Shown piece after piece: positions 8,687-19,333 of a stretch of 64,000 bases of DNA (the first letter of the stretch is position 1; the number at the start of each line of letters is the position of its first letter). Origin of the DNA: Pseudomonadota bacterium (GTDB taxonomy: Bacteria; Pseudomonadota; Gammaproteobacteria; Steroidobacterales; Steroidobacteraceae); contig JANXUT010000068.1 in the NCBI GenBank assembly GCA_025356075.1, forward strand, positions 248,001 to 312,000. Direction: 5' to 3'. Below the pieces are notes generated by a model. That model saw nothing but the letters and a program-made list of their open reading frames with translations, did no database searches and was not told the origin of the DNA. Both the position numbers and the translations under genes were made by a program.

Positions 8687-9223
8687 CTAGGCTTCGACGG
8701 CCGCCGGGCCGAGTTGGCGGTAGTAGATCGAGGTCGGGTCGAAGGTGCCCTTCGTCGAGCGGACGAAGCCAGGCACCGTACCCACGAGCTGGTAGCCGGC
8801 TCGCCGGCACAGCTGCTCGGCCGGATCACCGCTACGCACGTCGAGAATCAGCAGGGCGATCCCGCGGCTCGCGGCGGCCGCCTCGAGCGCGGCGAGGAGC
8901 GCCTTGCCGATGCCGCGCCGCTGGTACTGGGAGTGGACTATCAGCTTCTGCACCTCGGCGCGATGCCGGGCGTTTTGCCGCGGGGCGAACGCGAGCTGGA
9001 TCGCCCCGGCACAGACGTGGTTGTCGGTCGCCACGCACAGCATCCGCTCGCCGCGGCCCACCGCCTCGAGTACCTGGGTCCAGTAGTTGCGCGCCTCCTT
9101 GGTGGTCGGCGGCTCCGTCCAGCCGATCGAGGCGCCGCCCGCGACGGAGTCCTGCAGGAGTTCCACGAGCTCGCTGAAGAGCTCGAGGCTGGGGGGTGCG
9201 GTTATCTCGCTGATCTTCAACAT
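8687..9223 (-). CDS. GNAT-family N-acetyltransferase
   Basis: A 178-residue acetyl-CoA-dependent acyltransferase. The acetyl-CoA-binding motif A is clear (VQKLIVHSQYQRRGIGKALL, with the RRGIGK pyrophosphate loop), and the motif-B region is GYQLVGTVPGFV. The ATG at 9223 (MLKISEI) is chosen because the upstream in-frame extension is Arg/Ser-rich and lacks a sensible Shine-Dalgarno. It follows the thioredoxin-like gene by 16 bases and precedes yajQ by 9, so these minus-strand genes probably form one unit. The acceptor substrate is unknown. Confidence 0.85.
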   Translation of the reverse strand: MLKISEITAPPSLELFSELVELLQDSVAGGASIGWTEPPTTKEARNYWTQVLEAVGRGERMLCVATDNHVCAGAIQLAFAPRQNARHRAEVQKLIVHSQYQRRGIGKALLAALEAAAASRGIALLILDVRSGDPAEQLCRRAGYQLVGTVPGFVRSTKGTFDPTSIYYRQLGPAAVEA

Positions 9224-9239
9224 CGTCGCGTTCCTCGCC

Positions 9240-10505
9240 TCAGTTCTGTTCGGCAAGCAGCCGGTCGATGAGCGCCGTGAACTTCTCCCGGAACTCGTCG
9301 TAGTGCTTGCCCGTAGCCGGTCCTTCGAAGCCGGAGTGTACATCCCGGAGCGTGCCCTTCCGGTCGAGGACCACCGTCGTCGGGAACGCGTACACGTGGC
9401 CGAGGCGCGGGAGCATGCGCGAGGCCGCGTCCTTGTCGGAGATGCCGGCAATCAGCACCGGCCAGTCGATCTTGAACTCCTCGACGAAGCGACGGTTGGC
9501 GGCGACGGCCGCGGCGAAGTCGCCGAAGTACTCAAACTCGAGGTAGACGATCTCAAGACCCGACGCATGCAGGCGCTCGTAGAGCGGCGCCAGGAACGCC
9601 GCCTCGTCGTGGCAGTTGGGGCACCAGCTCCCGCCGATCGATACGATGACGACCTTGTCCCTGAATCGCTCGTCGGTGAATGCGACCGGGTGGCCATCGA
9701 GGTCCGGGAAGCTGAACGCAAAGGGCGCCTCGGTCGCTTGCGCCGCGGCCGCGACCGCGGGGTCGGTGAGGCTCGCGCCCTCGTCGCGGTGCGCGGTCAG
9801 GCGATCCTCCGACCAGCTGCCCGACCAGAACGTGCCATCGAGAGTGCCGTCGGCCTCCAGCGTCGCGTGGTAAAGAAACGCCGAACCGCCGTCGAAGCGC
9901 GACAGGCGCAGCTCCTTGCCCGCCACCTCGCCCTCGAGGAACCGGTGATCGCCGGTCGGATCGAGCACCGTGCCAACGACCCGCGCGCCGTCCTGCGCAA
10001 GCTCCGCAATCGCCGGCGATCCGACTCCGTTCTTGTCCGTGAACGTGACGGCCCAGCGCCCGGCGACGTTCGCAGGGCTGGGCGTGGGCGTCTGGAAGAA
10101 TCGGTAGTTCTGGCCCGCCACGGCGCGAAACGGCAGGCGCACCTCGCGACCGCCGCGACGGACCATCACGGCGACGCCGCTGTAGCCCGTGGCATCGCGG
10201 CTCGCCTCGATGCGGTTCGCGTAGCCCGGGAAGCGCAGCACGAAGTGGCCGGGCTCATCGTCGATCTCGGTGACGTGGATCGATTCGGCGCCGTTGCGCA
10301 CGTAGGCGCCCGCGCGGCCGTCCTCGGTGACAACCGTGAAGCCGAATGGCAGCTCGCCGCCCGGCAAAAGCAGCGTCGCGTGGTACTCGCCGGGCGTCAG
10401 GCGCGCGTTGCGAGCGGCCGGGTGCGGCGGCCGGCCGCAGGCCGCGAGCCCGATAAGCGCGGCGGCGGTGCACACCGTCAGGAATCGCCGCGCGCTCGTG
10501 TGCAT
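9240..10505 (-). CDS. Thioredoxin-like (TlpA/peroxiredoxin-fold) lipoprotein
   Basis: A 421-residue envelope protein. It starts MHTSARRFLTV, followed by a hydrophobic core and a lipobox (GLAAC, Cys near residue 23). The first ~270 residues form a beta-rich region of unrecognised family. The C-terminal ~150 residues are a TlpA-like thioredoxin domain with the redox motif WCPNC (Cys 295 and 298) and a cis-proline (FPTT, Pro 375). It likely reduces periplasmic disulfides or acts in cytochrome or metal-centre assembly, but no partner is adjacent. The start follows from the signal peptide; an upstream frame adds 17 residues. Confidence 0.85.
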   Translation of the reverse strand: MHTSARRFLTVCTAAALIGLAACGRPPHPAARNARLTPGEYHATLLLPGGELPFGFTVVTEDGRAGAYVRNGAESIHVTEIDDEPGHFVLRFPGYANRIEASRDATGYSGVAVMVRRGGREVRLPFRAVAGQNYRFFQTPTPSPANVAGRWAVTFTDKNGVGSPAIAELAQDGARVVGTVLDPTGDHRFLEGEVAGKELRLSRFDGGSAFLYHATLEADGTLDGTFWSGSWSEDRLTAHRDEGASLTDPAVAAAAQATEAPFAFSFPDLDGHPVAFTDERFRDKVVIVSIGGSWCPNCHDEAAFLAPLYERLHASGLEIVYLEFEYFGDFAAAVAANRRFVEEFKIDWPVLIAGISDKDAASRMLPRLGHVYAFPTTVVLDRKGTLRDVHSGFEGPATGKHYDEFREKFTALIDRLLAEQN

Positions 10506-10527
10506 GTGGGGCCTGCCCGGGTTCGCG

Positions 10528-11502
10528 TCAGCGGACGGGGAGTTCGACGTCCGCAAAGAGCTGCGCGAGCTCCTCGCCCGACCCCGCCCGGATCGCCTGG
10601 TCGACCAGGCGGCGATTCAGGTGTGGCGCGAAGGACTTCAGGAACTCGTACATGTAGCCGCGCAGGAGCCGGCCGCGCCTGAACCCGATCCAGGTCACGT
10701 GTGGCGCGAAGAGGTGCGCCGCATCGAGTACCACGAGGTCGTCGTCCTCCGCCGGGTCGATCGCCATGCTGGCGACGATGCCGACGCCGAGGCCGAGGCG
10801 CACGTAGGTCTTGATGACGTCCGCACCGCTCGCGGTCAAGGCGACGTTGAGCTTCAGGCCCGCGCTTTCAAAGAGCGCCGGGAGCGACGAGCGCCCGCCG
10901 AAGCTGAAGGTGTAGGTGACGAGCGGATAGCGCGCCAGCGCCTTCAGGCTCACATCGCGCTCGGCCGCGAGCGGATGGCCGCGCGGCACGATGACGCGCC
11001 GCTGCCAGCGGTAGCAGGGCAGCAGCACGAGGCCCGGGAAGAGGGGATCAGCGCCGGTCGCGATCGCGAAATCGATGCGATCGAGCTTGGCGAGCTCGGC
11101 GATCTGCTCGGACGTGCCCTGGTGCAGGTGCAGGTCGACTTCCGGGTACTTGCCGCGGAACGCCTGCACGATGGGCGGCAGCACGTAGCGCGCCTGCGTG
11201 TGCGTCGTGCCGATCGAGAGGGAGCCCGTGCGGTCGTCCTTGAGGTCGGCCGACAGCCGGCGGATGTTCTGCGCTTCCTCGAGGATCCTGAGCGCCCGGT
11301 CGACGACCTGCTGGCCGGCCGCGGTGACGCTGGTGAGGTTCCTGCCGTCACGCTCGAAGAGCGGGAAGCCGAGCTCGTCCTCGAGGAGCTTCAGCTGCTT
11401 GCTGACGCCGGGCTGGGACGTGTGCAGCTTGCGGGCGGCTGTCGTGATGTTGAGGCCGTTCTGGACGACCGCGGTCAGGTAGCGAAGCTGGTGGAGTTTC
11501 AT
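10528..11502 (-). CDS. cysB: CysB-type LysR-family regulator of sulfur assimilation
   Basis: At 324 residues it equals enterobacterial CysB in length and begins in the same style (MKLHQLRYLTAVV). The winged helix-turn-helix is in residues 1-60 (TAARKLHTSQPGVSKQLKLLEDELG). The effector domain holds the CysB-type sulfate/acetylserine pocket segment GTTHTQARYVLPP. CysB is a homotetramer activated by O-acetylserine or N-acetylserine. No sulfate-assimilation gene is adjacent, but cysK lies 20 kb away in this window. An HTH regulator of the Cbl type is the main alternative; length and sequence favour CysB. Confidence 0.9.
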   Translation of the reverse strand: MKLHQLRYLTAVVQNGLNITTAARKLHTSQPGVSKQLKLLEDELGFPLFERDGRNLTSVTAAGQQVVDRALRILEEAQNIRRLSADLKDDRTGSLSIGTTHTQARYVLPPIVQAFRGKYPEVDLHLHQGTSEQIAELAKLDRIDFAIATGADPLFPGLVLLPCYRWQRRVIVPRGHPLAAERDVSLKALARYPLVTYTFSFGGRSSLPALFESAGLKLNVALTASGADVIKTYVRLGLGVGIVASMAIDPAEDDDLVVLDAAHLFAPHVTWIGFRRGRLLRGYMYEFLKSFAPHLNRRLVDQAIRAGSGEELAQLFADVELPVR

Positions 11503-11640
11503 GGTGGCGCCCGGGGCGCTGCGGATCTTGACGGTTGAGGGTTACGGGCCGGTGCGATGCCCGAGGCGTCCCGGCCGGCGCCACTATGTTGGCCAGTACC
11601 GGCCTACAGGGCAAGACCCCGCGGCCGGCCGGGCGCCGGC

Positions 11641-13503
<1,863 letters not shown>

Positions 13504-13546
13504 CTTCGGGCTCCGAGCGGGTGGCGGGCGAGGGGAGGCGCTACCG

Positions 13547-13552
13547 ATTATA
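13547..13552 (-). promoter_or_regulatory. Perfect -10 hexamer upstream of the ABC exporter
   Basis: The minus strand carries TATAAT 43 bases before the TTG start of the ABC exporter, in an otherwise GC-rich gap. No good -35 hexamer is visible at 16-18 bases, so the promoter may depend on an activator or a weak -35. Confidence 0.45.
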
Positions 13553-13590
13553 GAGACTCGGCCCAGGCGCGAAGGTGCCGGCCGCGCCGA

Positions 13591-14514
13591 CTATCCCGAG
13601 CGGCGCGGCCCGTAGTAGTCCGGGTAGTCGGGATCGAGGCCCTTGAAGCGCCGGTGGATCCACCAGTACTGCTCCGGCATCCGCCGTACCTGCGCCTCGA
13701 TGCAGGCGTTGTAGCGGAGCGTGTCGGTGAGCGGATCCGGTCCCGGCCAGTCGGTGAACGGCGGATAGATCGTCGCGCGCCAGCCCTTGGTGCCCGGCAG
13801 CCGCTCGGAGGCGAAGTAGAGAACCGCGGAACCGGTCAGCGCCGCGAGCCGCGAGGTGAACACGTTCGTCGCCGCGGCGTGGCCGAAGAACGGCACCATC
13901 ATCGCGCCCTTCTTGCGGTAGCTCTGGTCGGACGCGTACCAGACGATCTCGTTGCGCCGGAGCGCGCTGATCATCGCCCGCACGTCGTCCTGCTTGATCG
14001 CCTTGCGCGCCTGCCGGCCGAAGCTGCCGCCGGAGACGTAGGCGAGCAGCTCGTTCTTGAGCGGCCGGTAGAGCACGTTGATCGGGATGCGGTTGTTGAG
14101 GATCCGCGCGCCGATCTGCAGCGTCGTGAAGTGGGCGGTCAGGATGATCGCACCCTGGCCCTTGGCGAGCGCCGCTGCCACGTGCTCGAGGCCGTTGATC
14201 TCGGCGAGCGCGTTGATCCTTTCATCGCGGCTCCACCAGGTCATCGCCGATTCGAGCACGCCCATGCCGAGGCTGGCGAAGTGGCGGTTGAGGAGCTGCG
14301 CGCGCGCCTCCGGATCGAGCTCCGGAAGGCATAGCTCGATGTTCCGGCGCGCGATCCGCGCGTAGGAGAGTGGCAGCCGGCGGGCGAGGTGGCCGAGGCC
14401 GCGACCGACGGCGAGGAGCGCCGCGAACGGCAAGAGCTCGACCACGCGAACGAAGCCGAGTCCGATCCAGGTCGCCCAGTAACGGGGTCCGAAGAACCGC
14501 CCTGGCATCGCCAT
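13591..14514 (-). CDS. LpxL/HtrB-like lipid A late acyltransferase (variant active site)
   Basis: A 307-residue member of the LpxL/LpxM family, which adds secondary acyl chains to Kdo-lipid A from acyl-ACP at the inner membrane. An N-terminal membrane helix (about residues 15-35) is followed by the acyltransferase domain. The catalytic HX4(D/E) motif of the family appears here as HFTTLQ (His128, Gln133), so the acidic residue is replaced; codon CAG at 14118-14116 is unambiguous in this sequence. Other family marks are kept: NVLYRPLKN, WYASDQSYRKKGAMMVPFFG and PEQYWWIHRRFK. It may be an acyltransferase with altered chemistry or a specialised paralogue. Confidence 0.85.
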   Translation of the reverse strand: MAMPGRFFGPRYWATWIGLGFVRVVELLPFAALLAVGRGLGHLARRLPLSYARIARRNIELCLPELDPEARAQLLNRHFASLGMGVLESAMTWWSRDERINALAEINGLEHVAAALAKGQGAIILTAHFTTLQIGARILNNRIPINVLYRPLKNELLAYVSGGSFGRQARKAIKQDDVRAMISALRRNEIVWYASDQSYRKKGAMMVPFFGHAAATNVFTSRLAALTGSAVLYFASERLPGTKGWRATIYPPFTDWPGPDPLTDTLRYNACIEAQVRRMPEQYWWIHRRFKGLDPDYPDYYGPRRSG

Positions 14515-14591
14515 ACTGCGTCACTGCCACGTCCGCGAAGCGGCGACCCTAGCACGTCCGGCCGCCGCCCCGGCGGCGGCGCACGGCCGGC

Positions 14592-14621
14592 TTGACCGGT
14601 TTTCCGGGCTCACGCCATACT
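14592..14621 (+). promoter_or_regulatory. Putative trp operon promoter
   Basis: A -35-like TTGACC (14592-14597), an 18-base spacer and a -10-like CATACT (14616-14621) lie just before the trp leader peptide. The predicted start site falls about seven bases after the -10, at the ATG of trpL (14628), so the trp mRNA may begin with the leader start codon. No TrpR-type operator palindrome was seen. The rest of the gap back to 14515 holds no recognised feature. Confidence 0.55.
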
Positions 14622-14627
14622 GCAGCC

Positions 14628-14729
14628 ATGACGCCGCCCCGTATCAATACGACCGCACCGACCGCCGCGCTCCGCGCCGGCTGGTGGTGGCGCCCCTCAC
14701 TGGAGAGGGCGCGTGGGGTGCTGGCCTAG
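14628..14729 (+). CDS. trpL: trp operon leader peptide with three consecutive Trp codons
   Basis: A 33-codon reading frame (ATG to TAG) upstream of trpE carries TGG TGG TGG at 14682-14690 (peptide segment RAGWWWRPSL). Three tandem Trp codons in a short frame just before trpE and a terminator are the hallmark of ribosome-mediated transcription attenuation. There is no Shine-Dalgarno, and the putative -10 ends six bases upstream, so it may be translated from a leaderless mRNA, as known for rhizobial trpL. A hairpin starts at the last base of the third Trp codon (GCGCC-C-CTC 14690-14698 with GAGGGCGC 14705-14712), so stalling at the Trp codons would prevent it. Confidence 0.82.
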   Translation: MTPPRINTTAPTAALRAGWWWRPSLERARGVLA

Positions 14730-14754
14730 CTGATCGATTCTGGACCCGACCACG

Positions 14755-14787
14755 AACCCATCTCCGAGCACCGGGGATGGGTTTTTT
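14755..14787 (+). terminator. trp attenuator (intrinsic terminator)
   Basis: A stem of eight perfect pairs (AACCCATC 14755-14762 with GATGGGTT 14776-14783), extended inward by a T-G wobble and two C-G pairs around a seven-base loop, is followed by six T residues (14782-14787). It lies between the trpL stop and trpE. A competing pairing is plausible between TGGGGTGCTGG near 14714-14724 and CCACGAACCCA near 14750-14760 (8 of 11 pairs), which would serve as the antiterminator. This pairing was judged by eye. Confidence 0.85.
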
Positions 14788-14823
14788 GTCGTCCGCTCCC
14801 CGGTGCCCCCCGACGAGGAGCCT

Positions 14824-16224
14824 ATGCAGCCGCCGTTTGATATTCCCGCAGACCTCGATACGCCCGTGTCGGCGTACCTGAAGCTGCGCCCGTTCCATCC
14901 ACGCTTCCTGCTCGAGAGCGTTGAGGGCGGCGAGCGCCTCGCGCGCTACTCGTGGATCGGCTTCGGTGACCAGCTCGAGGTGCGCCTCGACCAGGCGGGC
15001 TTGCACGTGCGGGCCCCAGGCGAGGCGCGCACGACCCGCCCGCGGCCGGCCGACCAGGCGGCGCTCCTCGCGGCGCTGAGGGCTGAGCTCGCGCGAGCGC
15101 CGCGGCCGCTGCCCGAGATCCCCGGCATGCCGCTCACCGGCGGCCTCGTGGGCGCCTCCTCCTACGACCTCGTGCGCTACTTCGAGCGGCTGCCTGCGCG
15201 GCTTCCCGTCGACAGCCACGTGCCGGACGCGTGCTACCTCGCGCCGCGCTCGTTCCTGGTCTTCGACCACGTGACGCGCGGCATCGCGCTGCTGCACGCG
15301 GGGCCGGACGACGAGCGCGCGGACCTCCGCCGTGAAATCGTCCGGGCGCTGCGCGGTGGACTTGCGAGCGGCCGTGCGCCGACGCGCCTGGGTCCCGCGA
15401 CGCCGAGCCTGACGCGCGATGACTACATCGCGGGCGTCAGGCGCGCGCAGGAATACATCGCCGCGGGCGATGTCTACCAGTTGGTGCTCTCGTCGCGCTT
15501 CGAGGGCGAGTGCGAACTCGATGCCTTCGAGGCCTACCGCGCGCTTCGCCTCATAAACCCCTCGCCGTACATGATCTATTGCGAGCTCGGCGACCAGACG
15601 CTGGTCGGCTCGTCCCCGGAGGCGCTCGTGAGGCTCAACGGCCGCGCCGCGCAGCTGCGCCCCATCGCGGGCACCCGCGCCCGTGGCGCCGACCCGGCTC
15701 AGGACCGCGCGCTCGAGCAGGAGCTCCTCGCCGACCACAAGGAAAACGCCGAGCACGTGATGCTGGTCGACCTGGCGCGCAACGATTTGGGTCGCGTCGC
15801 GGCGGCCGGGAGCGTGCATGTCGATCCCTACCGGATCGTCGAGCGCTACAGCCACGTGATGCACATGGTGAGCGGTGTCAGCGGAACGCTCGCGCCCGGC
15901 CGCGATGCGTTCGACCTGTTCGCCGCGTCATTCCCCGCCGGCACGCTCGTAGGCGCGCCGAAGGTGCGGGCGATGCAGATCATCGAGGAGCTCGAGCCCG
16001 TGCGCCGCGGGTTCTACGGCGGCACGTACGGCTATTTCGGGCATGGCGGTGACATGGACCACGCGATAACCATCCGCACGCTGTCGTTCCACGACGGGCG
16101 CTATCGCTACCAGGCGGGCGCCGGCATCGTCGCCGACAGCGTGCCGGAGAACGAGCACGACGAGGTGCTCGCGAAGAGCGCGGTGCTGCGTCGGGCCCTT
16201 GCGGTCGCCAAGGAGGGGCTCTGA
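14824..16224 (+). CDS. trpE: Anthranilate synthase component I
   Basis: TrpE makes anthranilate from chorismate with ammonia supplied by TrpG, the first step of tryptophan synthesis. The 466-residue protein carries the tryptophan feedback motif LLES (29-32) followed by SWIG, and the chorismate-binding core in the C-terminal half ([62 protein letters not shown]). The ATG at 14824 follows GAGGAG; a GTG at 14803 is possible but has no Shine-Dalgarno. LLES and the operon context favour TrpE over PabB. The gene is controlled by the attenuator just upstream and is one base from trpG. Confidence 0.95.
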   Translation: MQPPFDIPADLDTPVSAYLKLRPFHPRFLLESVEGGERLARYSWIGFGDQLEVRLDQAGLHVRAPGEARTTRPRPADQAALLAALRAELARAPRPLPEIPGMPLTGGLVGASSYDLVRYFERLPARLPVDSHVPDACYLAPRSFLVFDHVTRGIALLHAGPDDERADLRREIVRALRGGLASGRAPTRLGPATPSLTRDDYIAGVRRAQEYIAAGDVYQLVLSSRFEGECELDAFEAYRALRLINPSPYMIYCELGDQTLVGSSPEALVRLNGRAAQLRPIAGTRARGADPAQDRALEQELLADHKENAEHVMLVDLARNDLGRVAAAGSVHVDPYRIVERYSHVMHMVSGVSGTLAPGRDAFDLFAASFPAGTLVGAPKVRAMQIIEELEPVRRGFYGGTYGYFGHGGDMDHAITIRTLSFHDGRYRYQAGAGIVADSVPENEHDEVLAKSAVLRRALAVAKEGL

Positions 16225-16225
16225 C

Positions 16226-16831
16226 ATGAGTGCCCCGCGTTTGCTCCTCATCGACAACTACGACTCCTTCACCTACAACCTCGTGCAGGCCTTCCTCGTG
16301 CTCGGTGCCGAAGTGATGGTGCACCGGAACGACGAGATCACCGTCGAGGCCGCGCGCGCCGCGCGCGCGACGCACCTTTGCATCTCGCCGGGGCCGGGAA
16401 CCCCCGCCGACGCTGGCGTATCGCTCGCGATGATCGAGGCGTTCGCCGGGCGCATCCCGGTGCTCGGCGTCTGCCTCGGGCACCAGTCGATCGCCGCCGT
16501 GTTCGGCGGCAAGGTCGTGCGAAACTGGCGCCTCATGCACGGCAAGACCTCGCTGATCGAGCACGACGGCGCGGGTGTGTTCGCGGGGCTCTCGCGGCCG
16601 CTCGAGGTTGGTCGCTACCACTCGCTCGTCGCCGATGCCGGCACGCTGCCGGATGAACTCATCGTGACCGCGCGCACGCCGGAGGGCGAGATCATGGGCC
16701 TTCGCCATCGCACGCTCGCCGTCGAGGGGGTTCAGTTCCATCCGGAGAGCGTGCTGACGCCAGAGGGCCCCGCGCTGCTCGGCAATTTCCTCGCGCACGC
16801 GCGAAAGGTGCCGGCGGAGCAGCGCTCGTGA
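16226..16831 (+). CDS. trpG: Anthranilate synthase component II (glutamine amidotransferase)
   Basis: This 201-residue class-I amidotransferase hydrolyses glutamine and passes ammonia to TrpE. The catalytic triad is visible: Cys83 in GVCLGHQ, and His172 and Glu174 in VQFHPES. The oxyanion region is SPGPGTP (54-60). The ATG follows an AGGAGG-like Shine-Dalgarno one base after the trpE stop. It is not fused to trpD, unlike in many enterics. It could also serve PabB as an amphibolic subunit. Confidence 0.95.
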   Translation: MSAPRLLLIDNYDSFTYNLVQAFLVLGAEVMVHRNDEITVEAARAARATHLCISPGPGTPADAGVSLAMIEAFAGRIPVLGVCLGHQSIAAVFGGKVVRNWRLMHGKTSLIEHDGAGVFAGLSRPLEVGRYHSLVADAGTLPDELIVTARTPEGEIMGLRHRTLAVEGVQFHPESVLTPEGPALLGNFLAHARKVPAEQRS

Positions 16832-17868
16832 CCGCCGCGCCGCAACCACTGCGGCCGACGCTCGAGCGATTGCTCGGCGGTCAGTCGCTGGCGGAGCCCG
16901 AGGCCTGCGAGCTCCTGCTCGCGCTCACCGACAGCGCGCTCGCGCCTGCGTTCGCGGGGGCGCTGCTCGCGGCGCTGCGAGCCAAGGGCGTAACGGCCGA
17001 TGAGCTTCGCGGTTTTGCGCGCGGCATGCGCAGCCTCGCGCGGCGGCCGCGCCTGCCGGACGTGGGCCCCACGGTCGATGTGGTCGGCACCGGCGGCGAC
17101 GCCTCGCACACCTTCAACCTGTCGACGGGCGCCGCGATTCTCGCCGTCGCCGCAGGGGCGCGCGTCACCAAGCACGGCAACCGGTCGGTTTCGAGCCGCT
17201 CCGGGAGCGCGGACCTGCTCGAGGCGCTCGGGCTTGCGATACCGCTCGATGAGGTCGCCGCCGGCGAGTGCCTCGCGGCGACCGGCTTCACGTTCCTGTT
17301 CGCGCCGCACTACCACCCGGCGATGAAGGCCGTCGCCCCGGTGCGCGCCGCGCTTGGCATCCGCACGGTCTTCAACCTGCTCGGGCCCCTCACCAACCCG
17401 GCCGAGCCGCCGTACCACGTGATCGGCGCGTTCAGCCGCGAAGCCGCGCGGCTCATCGCCGATGCGCTCGCCGGCACCGCGATCGAGCGCGCCTTCGTGC
17501 TGCACGGCGAGCCCGGCTGGGACGAGCCGACGCCGGCGGGGCCGTTCCTCCTCTATGACGTCAGGCCAGGTGTGGTGACCGAGAGCGTGCGCAGCGCCGC
17601 CGACTACGGCCTGCCCGCCTGCCTGCCCGAGCAACTGAAGGGAGGCGATGCCGCGCACAACGCCGCCTGCCTCGCGGCGGTGTTCGATGGCTCGGACCGG
17701 GGCCCGCACCGCGATGCCCTCATCATGGGCGCGGCGCTCGCGCTCGAGGTTACCGGTGCCGCGGACAGTCCCCGCGATGGCGCACGTCGCGCCGCGCTTG
17801 CCATCGATGCGGGCGCCGCCCGCGAGGTCGTCGCCTCGCTCGCCGAATTCTCGCGGAGCCGCCGATGA
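16828..17868 (+). CDS. trpD: Anthranilate phosphoribosyltransferase
   Basis: A 346-residue enzyme that joins anthranilate and PRPP. The PRPP-binding motif GTGGD (87-91) and the conserved [21 protein letters not shown] segment are present, as is [11 protein letters not shown]. The start is GTG and overlaps the trpG stop by four bases (GTGA), so translation is coupled. Length is typical for the family. Confidence 0.96.
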   Translation: MTAAPQPLRPTLERLLGGQSLAEPEACELLLALTDSALAPAFAGALLAALRAKGVTADELRGFARGMRSLARRPRLPDVGPTVDVVGTGGDASHTFNLSTGAAILAVAAGARVTKHGNRSVSSRSGSADLLEALGLAIPLDEVAAGECLAATGFTFLFAPHYHPAMKAVAPVRAALGIRTVFNLLGPLTNPAEPPYHVIGAFSREAARLIADALAGTAIERAFVLHGEPGWDEPTPAGPFLLYDVRPGVVTESVRSAADYGLPACLPEQLKGGDAAHNAACLAAVFDGSDRGPHRDALIMGAALALEVTGAADSPRDGARRAALAIDAGAAREVVASLAEFSRSRR

Positions 17869-18713
17869 GCGCAAGGCCCGCGCCCGACTTTCTTGCGGCG
17901 ATGGCGCGCAGCTCGGCGCTGCGCGTCGCGGAAGCCCGCGCCCGCGAATCCGCCGGCGCGCTCGCCGCGCGCGCGGCGGCGACGGCGAGCTCACCCTCCC
18001 TCGCGCTCGATCCCGCCGGGTTCGACCTCATCGCCGAGCTGAAGCTCCGCTCACCGGCGCAAGGCGTGCTCCGCGCCTCGGACGACGACCTCGAGGAGCG
18101 CGTGCTCGCCTACGCGCGCGCCGGCGCGGCGATCGTCTCGGTGCTGACCGAGCCCGCGCGGTTCGCAGGCTCGCTCGCCCACCTCGCCCGCGCGAGCGCG
18201 GCGCTGCGCTCCGCAGGCGTCCCGGCGATGCGCAAGGACTTCCTCGTCGATCCCTACCAGCTCCTCGAGGCGCGCGCCGCCGGCGCCGGCGGCGCGCTCC
18301 TGATCGTGCGCATGCTCGAGCGGACGAGGCTCGCCGAGATGCTGGTCGCGGCCTTCGAGCTTGGGCTCTTCGTGCTCCTCGAGGCGTTCGATGCCGCCGA
18401 CATCGCCACCGCGACCGAGCTGGCGGCGCTGTGGCGCGGGCCGCGCGCGCATTGCCTCATCGGCATCAACAGCCGCGATCTGAAGTCCCTCGCCGTGGTG
18501 CCCGGCAGGCTCGAGGAGCTCGTCGCGCTCCTCCCCGCCGGCCATCCGCGCGTTGCGGAAAGCGGCCTCGCGACGGCGACGGACGCCGCGCGTCTCGCGA
18601 GCCACGGGTTCTCGCTCGCGCTCGTCGGCACGGCGCTCATGGCGGACGCGGATCCGGCGCGGCTCGCGCAGGCGATGATCGCCGCGGGGCGGCACGCGGC
18701 GGTGGCGCGATGA
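17865..18713 (+). CDS. trpC: Indole-3-glycerol phosphate synthase
   Basis: A 282-residue TIM barrel that converts CdRP to indole-3-glycerol phosphate. Catalytic and binding residues of the family can be placed: Glu and Lys in IAELKLRSPAQG, Lys in MRKDFLVDPYQ, Glu in LLEAFD, Asn in IGINSRDLK, and Glu-Ser in RVAESGL. The first motif is divergent (LRSPAQG where SPSKG is usual). It overlaps trpD by four bases (ATGA) and is not fused to trpF. Confidence 0.94.
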   Translation: MSARPAPDFLAAMARSSALRVAEARARESAGALAARAAATASSPSLALDPAGFDLIAELKLRSPAQGVLRASDDDLEERVLAYARAGAAIVSVLTEPARFAGSLAHLARASAALRSAGVPAMRKDFLVDPYQLLEARAAGAGGALLIVRMLERTRLAEMLVAAFELGLFVLLEAFDAADIATATELAALWRGPRAHCLIGINSRDLKSLAVVPGRLEELVALLPAGHPRVAESGLATATDAARLASHGFSLALVGTALMADADPARLAQAMIAAGRHAAVAR

Positions 18714-19333
18714 GCCTCTGGATCAAGATCTGCGGCATCGGCTCCGAGGCCGCGCTCGCCGCGGCGCGCGACGCCGGGGTCGATGCGGCCGGCTTCGTGT
18801 TCCACGCAGGCTCGCCCCGGAACCTCGAACCCGAGCGCGCCGCGGCACTCGTTGCCGGCCTCGCGCGCGGCATCACGCGCGTCGCCGTGACGCGCTCGCC
18901 CTCGCAGTCGCTCGTCGATGACATCGTCGCGGGCTTTCGCCCGGACGTGCTGCAGACCGACGTGGCGGACCTCGCGCGACTCAGGCTGCCGGCGGGGCTC
19001 GCGCTGCTGCCGGTGCTTCGCTCCGGGCAGGCGCTGCGGGCGCCACTGCCCGCACGCTGCCTCTACGAAAGCGTCGCGAGCGGCAAGGGCGAGCTCGCCG
19101 ACTGGGCCGCGGCGCGCGAATGCGCGCTCGCCACCCAACTCGTGCTCGCCGGAGGCCTTACCCCTGGGAACGTCGGCAATGCGATCGCAACCGTGCGGCC
19201 GTTCGGCGTCGATGTGTCGAGCGGCGTTGAGTCGGGCCCGGGGATCAAGGATGTGGGGATGATTCATGCGTTCGTCGCGGCCGCGCGTGCGGCGGCGGCC
19301 CAGCCAGTCGAAATTCGGGAGTGGAGTCGATGA
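18710..19333 (+). CDS. trpF: Phosphoribosylanthranilate isomerase
   Basis: A 207-residue TIM barrel catalysing the Amadori rearrangement of PRA to CdRP. The N-terminal KICGIG holds the catalytic cysteine, though the residue after KICGI is Gly where Thr or Arg is common. GFVFHAGSPRNL, LAGGLTPGNV and GVDVSSGVESGPGIKD are diagnostic of TrpF, the latter two lining the phosphate site. It overlaps trpC by four bases (ATGA). A longer open frame upstream is an out-of-frame reading of trpD and trpC and is not part of the gene. Confidence 0.95.
   Translation: MSLWIKICGIGSEAALAAARDAGVDAAGFVFHAGSPRNLEPERAAALVAGLARGITRVAVTRSPSQSLVDDIVAGFRPDVLQTDVADLARLRLPAGLALLPVLRSGQALRAPLPARCLYESVASGKGELADWAAARECALATQLVLAGGLTPGNVGNAIATVRPFGVDVSSGVESGPGIKDVGMIHAFVAAARAAAAQPVEIREWSR

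Noticed and set aside
17648-18709. Possible N-terminal fusion of trpF to an upstream open frame
   Set aside because: The upstream part is an out-of-frame reading of trpD and trpC, and trpF has its own ATG overlapping the trpC stop.
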